A stretch of 15,820 nucleotides of DNA from Bacteroides sp. (lineage in GTDB: Bacteria > Bacteroidota > Bacteroidia > Bacteroidales > Bacteroidaceae), in the NCBI RefSeq assembly GCF_030151085.1, contig NZ_JASLER010000036.1:1-15820 (forward strand), given 5' to 3'. The notes beneath the pieces are model-generated. The model did no database searches. It worked only from the letters and a program-made list of their open reading frames with translations, and was not told the origin of the DNA. Below, piece by piece: positions 13,984 to 15,820 of the stretch (the first letter of the stretch is position 1; the number at the start of each line of letters is the position of its first letter). A program made the position numbers and the translations under genes.

Positions 13984-14868
13984 TTACATTTCTGTGTCTT
14001 GCCATACTTCACCCCATGGCACTACTGTAATTGAAGTTTGGACTTTGGCATAGCGAAAATCTATGTCTATATTCGTCTGTTTTCCCACTGTTACCCGCAG
14101 AGGCTTGAAATTGTTATCTTCCGTTATGGTATAAATCCTTTCCTGTTCGCGGTAGATATCTATTTCAATCATGCCTCCTTCCTGCATGGTAAAGATATGA
14201 AAGGGTGGTGCATATACATCCCCTGTGTTATCCGTAGTGGAAGCGGGCTTGTAACCCACATCCTCACCTACCGTTCTGCCCATGAAATCCATTTCCGTAC
14301 CCGTGCCCCGCACGATAAAATGATAGGGCACTCCATTATATGGATACCGTTCCGCCAGATAGCGTGTGCGGATGCTGACACCTGCTACCATGCGTTCCAT
14401 TACCAATGTAACACTTTCTTCCGGCATGCTCCGGGTTTGTATCCTGCTCAGTTCCTTGCGGCTGTAGAACAGGTCGGTTATGGGGATATGTGTTCCTTCG
14501 GCATGTCTTCGCAGTTGTATTTTGGCTTCCTCTATGGGCGTTCCCTTTGCCAGTTCTGTAGTAACAAGTGTGTCCTCTTTCAGATTTCCCCATGCCACCA
14601 GGGTGAGCTTTGCGTTTTTCTCCTCTCCGAAAATGAAATCTGAAGAAATGCCTGCGGGCACCATCCTTACGAATCCGTTCTCATTGAAAAGATACACATC
14701 GGACTTTTGCAACACTCCGCTTTCGGTAAGGTCGTTTCCTTCCACATCCACCGCACGCACGTTCAGTGCATACTGCACACAGTTCTCCGTATCCTCACGC
14801 ACGCACGAGGTGCAGAGGAGAGCGGAGAGAATGTATGCGGGTATAGCGAATGCCTTGAATATGTACAT
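13984..14868 (-). CDS. FimB/Mfa2-family fimbrial anchor lipoprotein
   Basis: A 294-residue protein of the FimB/Mfa2 family, which anchors type V fimbriae in the outer membrane and limits their length in Porphyromonas gingivalis. The signal peptide ends in the lipobox LLCTSC (Cys22), so the mature protein is a lipoprotein. Two beta-sandwich domains are suggested: residues about 31-150 (YALNVRAVDVEGNDL, SDVYLFNENGFV, KLTLVAWGNLKED) and about 155-290 (ESVTLVMERMVAGVSIRTRY, then ITVVPWGEVWQDTEM at the end). The PWxxV-type ending with Trp is common in fimbrillin-like domains. It lies 42 bases after the major subunit gene and 35 before the tip gene, the usual shaft-anchor-tip order. Confidence 0.88.
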   Translation of the reverse strand: MYIFKAFAIPAYILSALLCTSCVREDTENCVQYALNVRAVDVEGNDLTESGVLQKSDVYLFNENGFVRMVPAGISSDFIFGEEKNAKLTLVAWGNLKEDTLVTTELAKGTPIEEAKIQLRRHAEGTHIPITDLFYSRKELSRIQTRSMPEESVTLVMERMVAGVSIRTRYLAERYPYNGVPYHFIVRGTGTEMDFMGRTVGEDVGYKPASTTDNTGDVYAPPFHIFTMQEGGMIEIDIYREQERIYTITEDNNFKPLRVTVGKQTNIDIDFRYAKVQTSITVVPWGEVWQDTEM

Positions 14869-14910
14869 GGTTACACCTGATTAGGATTATACTATTATTC
14901 TGGGGATGTA

Positions 14911-15820
14911 TTAATTGAAGGTCACATCCTGACTGATGTCCAAAGCCCATCCTGCCACAGATACAGTGAGGTTCAGTACGGCGGGATTGATGTCATCATC
15001 GGGATCGTCCACACCTATCCCTTTTATAGTTGCTGTAATTGTATAAGTAGAATTACGGCTGATCGTCCCATCTCCTTTACCACCGGTTGCACTGCCTACC
15101 GTGGTTCCGCCATCTTTGATGATGGTTCCCGCTTGTATTTTGTTCACTACTACAGGATAGTATACGTTCTTCGCAGTTGCAGCTGTACCTGCTCCGTCCG
15201 CATCAAAACTTCCGTAAATCACCAGCTTAGTAGGAGTGGTTGCATTGTGTGCAAAAGTGTAGAACCAATAAGGCGTGGTATGGGCGGCAGTAGTGATTGC
15301 CTGATTCAGGGCGGTTTGCAATCCCGGATTCGTTGCGTCCACCTTTCCGCTCAGAGGTTCTGATACTACTGGCGTAGTACCCGGGTCTACGTTTGACTTG
15401 GTGTTGGCGTTGTGCAGGAAAATTTTCTTTGCGGTGAAAGTGGCTTTCGCGTACTGTCCGCTGGCTTCAAAAGCTGTTTTGATACTGTTTATCGCCACGC
15501 GTGCCACAAGCCGGCTTACTTCGGCTGTAAGATTGGAGGTTGCTCCTGCTGTCAGGGTGAAAGTGGTGCTTGTATTCAATTTAATATCTCCCGACATCGG
15601 CAGAGCTGTGGCGGTTTGTGTCAGGTCTATGATTTTGGCAATAAAGGCGTCTTTGGTGGTCACTCCCGCAAAATGATTAGCCGGTGCATTGGCAACCACG
15701 ATACCCGTACAATCCGTTCCCGGATTGCAGTTCACACTTATACCTGAAGTGGAGGTGAACTCTTGAATGATATTCACGCTTTTATCCTTGTTGAAGATGG
15801 CTACGGCTACACGTCCTATT
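14911..15820 (-). CDS. Major fimbrillin (FimA/Mfa1-like), C-terminal part
   Basis: The frame is open to the window edge, so the true start and signal peptide lie outside; about 303 residues are visible. The edge codons read GRVAVAIFNKDKSVNIIQEF, a typical strand pattern of the fimbrillin N-terminal domain. A Thr-, Ala- and Gly-rich middle follows, then LVARVAINSIKTAFEASGQY and AKATFTAKKIFLHNA, typical of FimA-type shaft subunits. The chain ends VSVAGWALDISQDVTFN; the last strand is the part usually involved in donor-strand exchange between subunits. A cysteine pair lies in VNCNPGTDC close to the visible start. As first visible gene of the operon and the shorter, low-complexity subunit, it is best read as the shaft pilin. 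The GTG at 15775-15777 is not a start: similarity continues upstream. Confidence 0.85.
   Translation of the reverse strand, partial: IGRVAVAIFNKDKSVNIIQEFTSTSGISVNCNPGTDCTGIVVANAPANHFAGVTTKDAFIAKIIDLTQTATALPMSGDIKLNTSTTFTLTAGATSNLTAEVSRLVARVAINSIKTAFEASGQYAKATFTAKKIFLHNANTKSNVDPGTTPVVSEPLSGKVDATNPGLQTALNQAITTAAHTTPYWFYTFAHNATTPTKLVIYGSFDADGAGTAATAKNVYYPVVVNKIQAGTIIKDGGTTVGSATGGKGDGTISRNSTYTITATIKGIGVDDPDDDINPAVLNLTVSVAGWALDISQDVTFN

Noticed and set aside
14038..14884. Long plus-strand frames opposite the FimB/Mfa2 gene
   Set aside because: They are antisense to a gene with clear lipobox and family features; the higher GC here simply keeps other frames open.
1..15820. CRISPR array, tRNA, rRNA, insertion sequence or invertible fimbrial promoter
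   Set aside because: No regularly spaced repeats, tRNA cloverleaf, transposase frame or paired inverted repeats around a promoter were seen; the fimbrial promoter lies outside the window.

Overview
The window looks like a piece of a gut Bacteroides chromosome (Bacteroidota, order Bacteroidales). The evidence is the Bacteroidota promoter grammar (TAnnTTTG -7 boxes, two with a TTTG -33 box), the DUF3078, DUF5106 and fimbrillin families, and an Rnf operon led by an RseC-like gene. The genus is inferred from protein similarity as remembered, and no species is claimed.

Layout. Positions 1-155 (minus) hold the first 51 codons of CTP synthase (pyrG). Divergent from it, 395-1834 encodes a DUF3078 outer-membrane barrel protein and ends at a good terminator. 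Positions 2037-7611 are one plus-strand operon: an RseC-like membrane protein, then rnfB, rnfC, rnfD, rnfG, rnfE and rnfA. Together these make the membrane complex that moves electrons from ferredoxin to NAD+ and couples this to ion pumping. A very long terminator hairpin separates rnfA from galE (UDP-glucose 4-epimerase, 7842-8876).

Positions 8877-10394 are accessory DNA. First comes a stretch without genes that carries two hairpins with nearly the same C-rich loop and a perfect terminator (a possible small RNA). Next are the remains of a toxin-antitoxin pair: an antitoxin with a one-base frameshift overlapping a RelE/ParE-like toxin cut off after 29 codons. Directly against the break lies an intact, translationally overlapping minus-strand operon: DUF3791 protein, DUF3990 protein (ADP-ribosyltransferase-like) and an unnamed 72-residue protein. 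This operon is the best candidate for a poorly described system here, probably toxin-antitoxin or anti-phage.

Positions 10395-15820 are all on the minus strand. Read in transcription order they are: a major fimbrillin (5' end outside the window), a FimB/Mfa2-family anchor lipoprotein, a 779-residue modular tip protein and a strong terminator. Then, from its own consensus promoter, comes a DUF5106 lipoprotein with a thioredoxin-like CxxC. The first three would build a lipoprotein-derived (type V) fimbria: shaft, anchor and adhesive tip. The tip gene is clearly more AT-rich than the two genes before it, suggesting a separate history for the adhesin.
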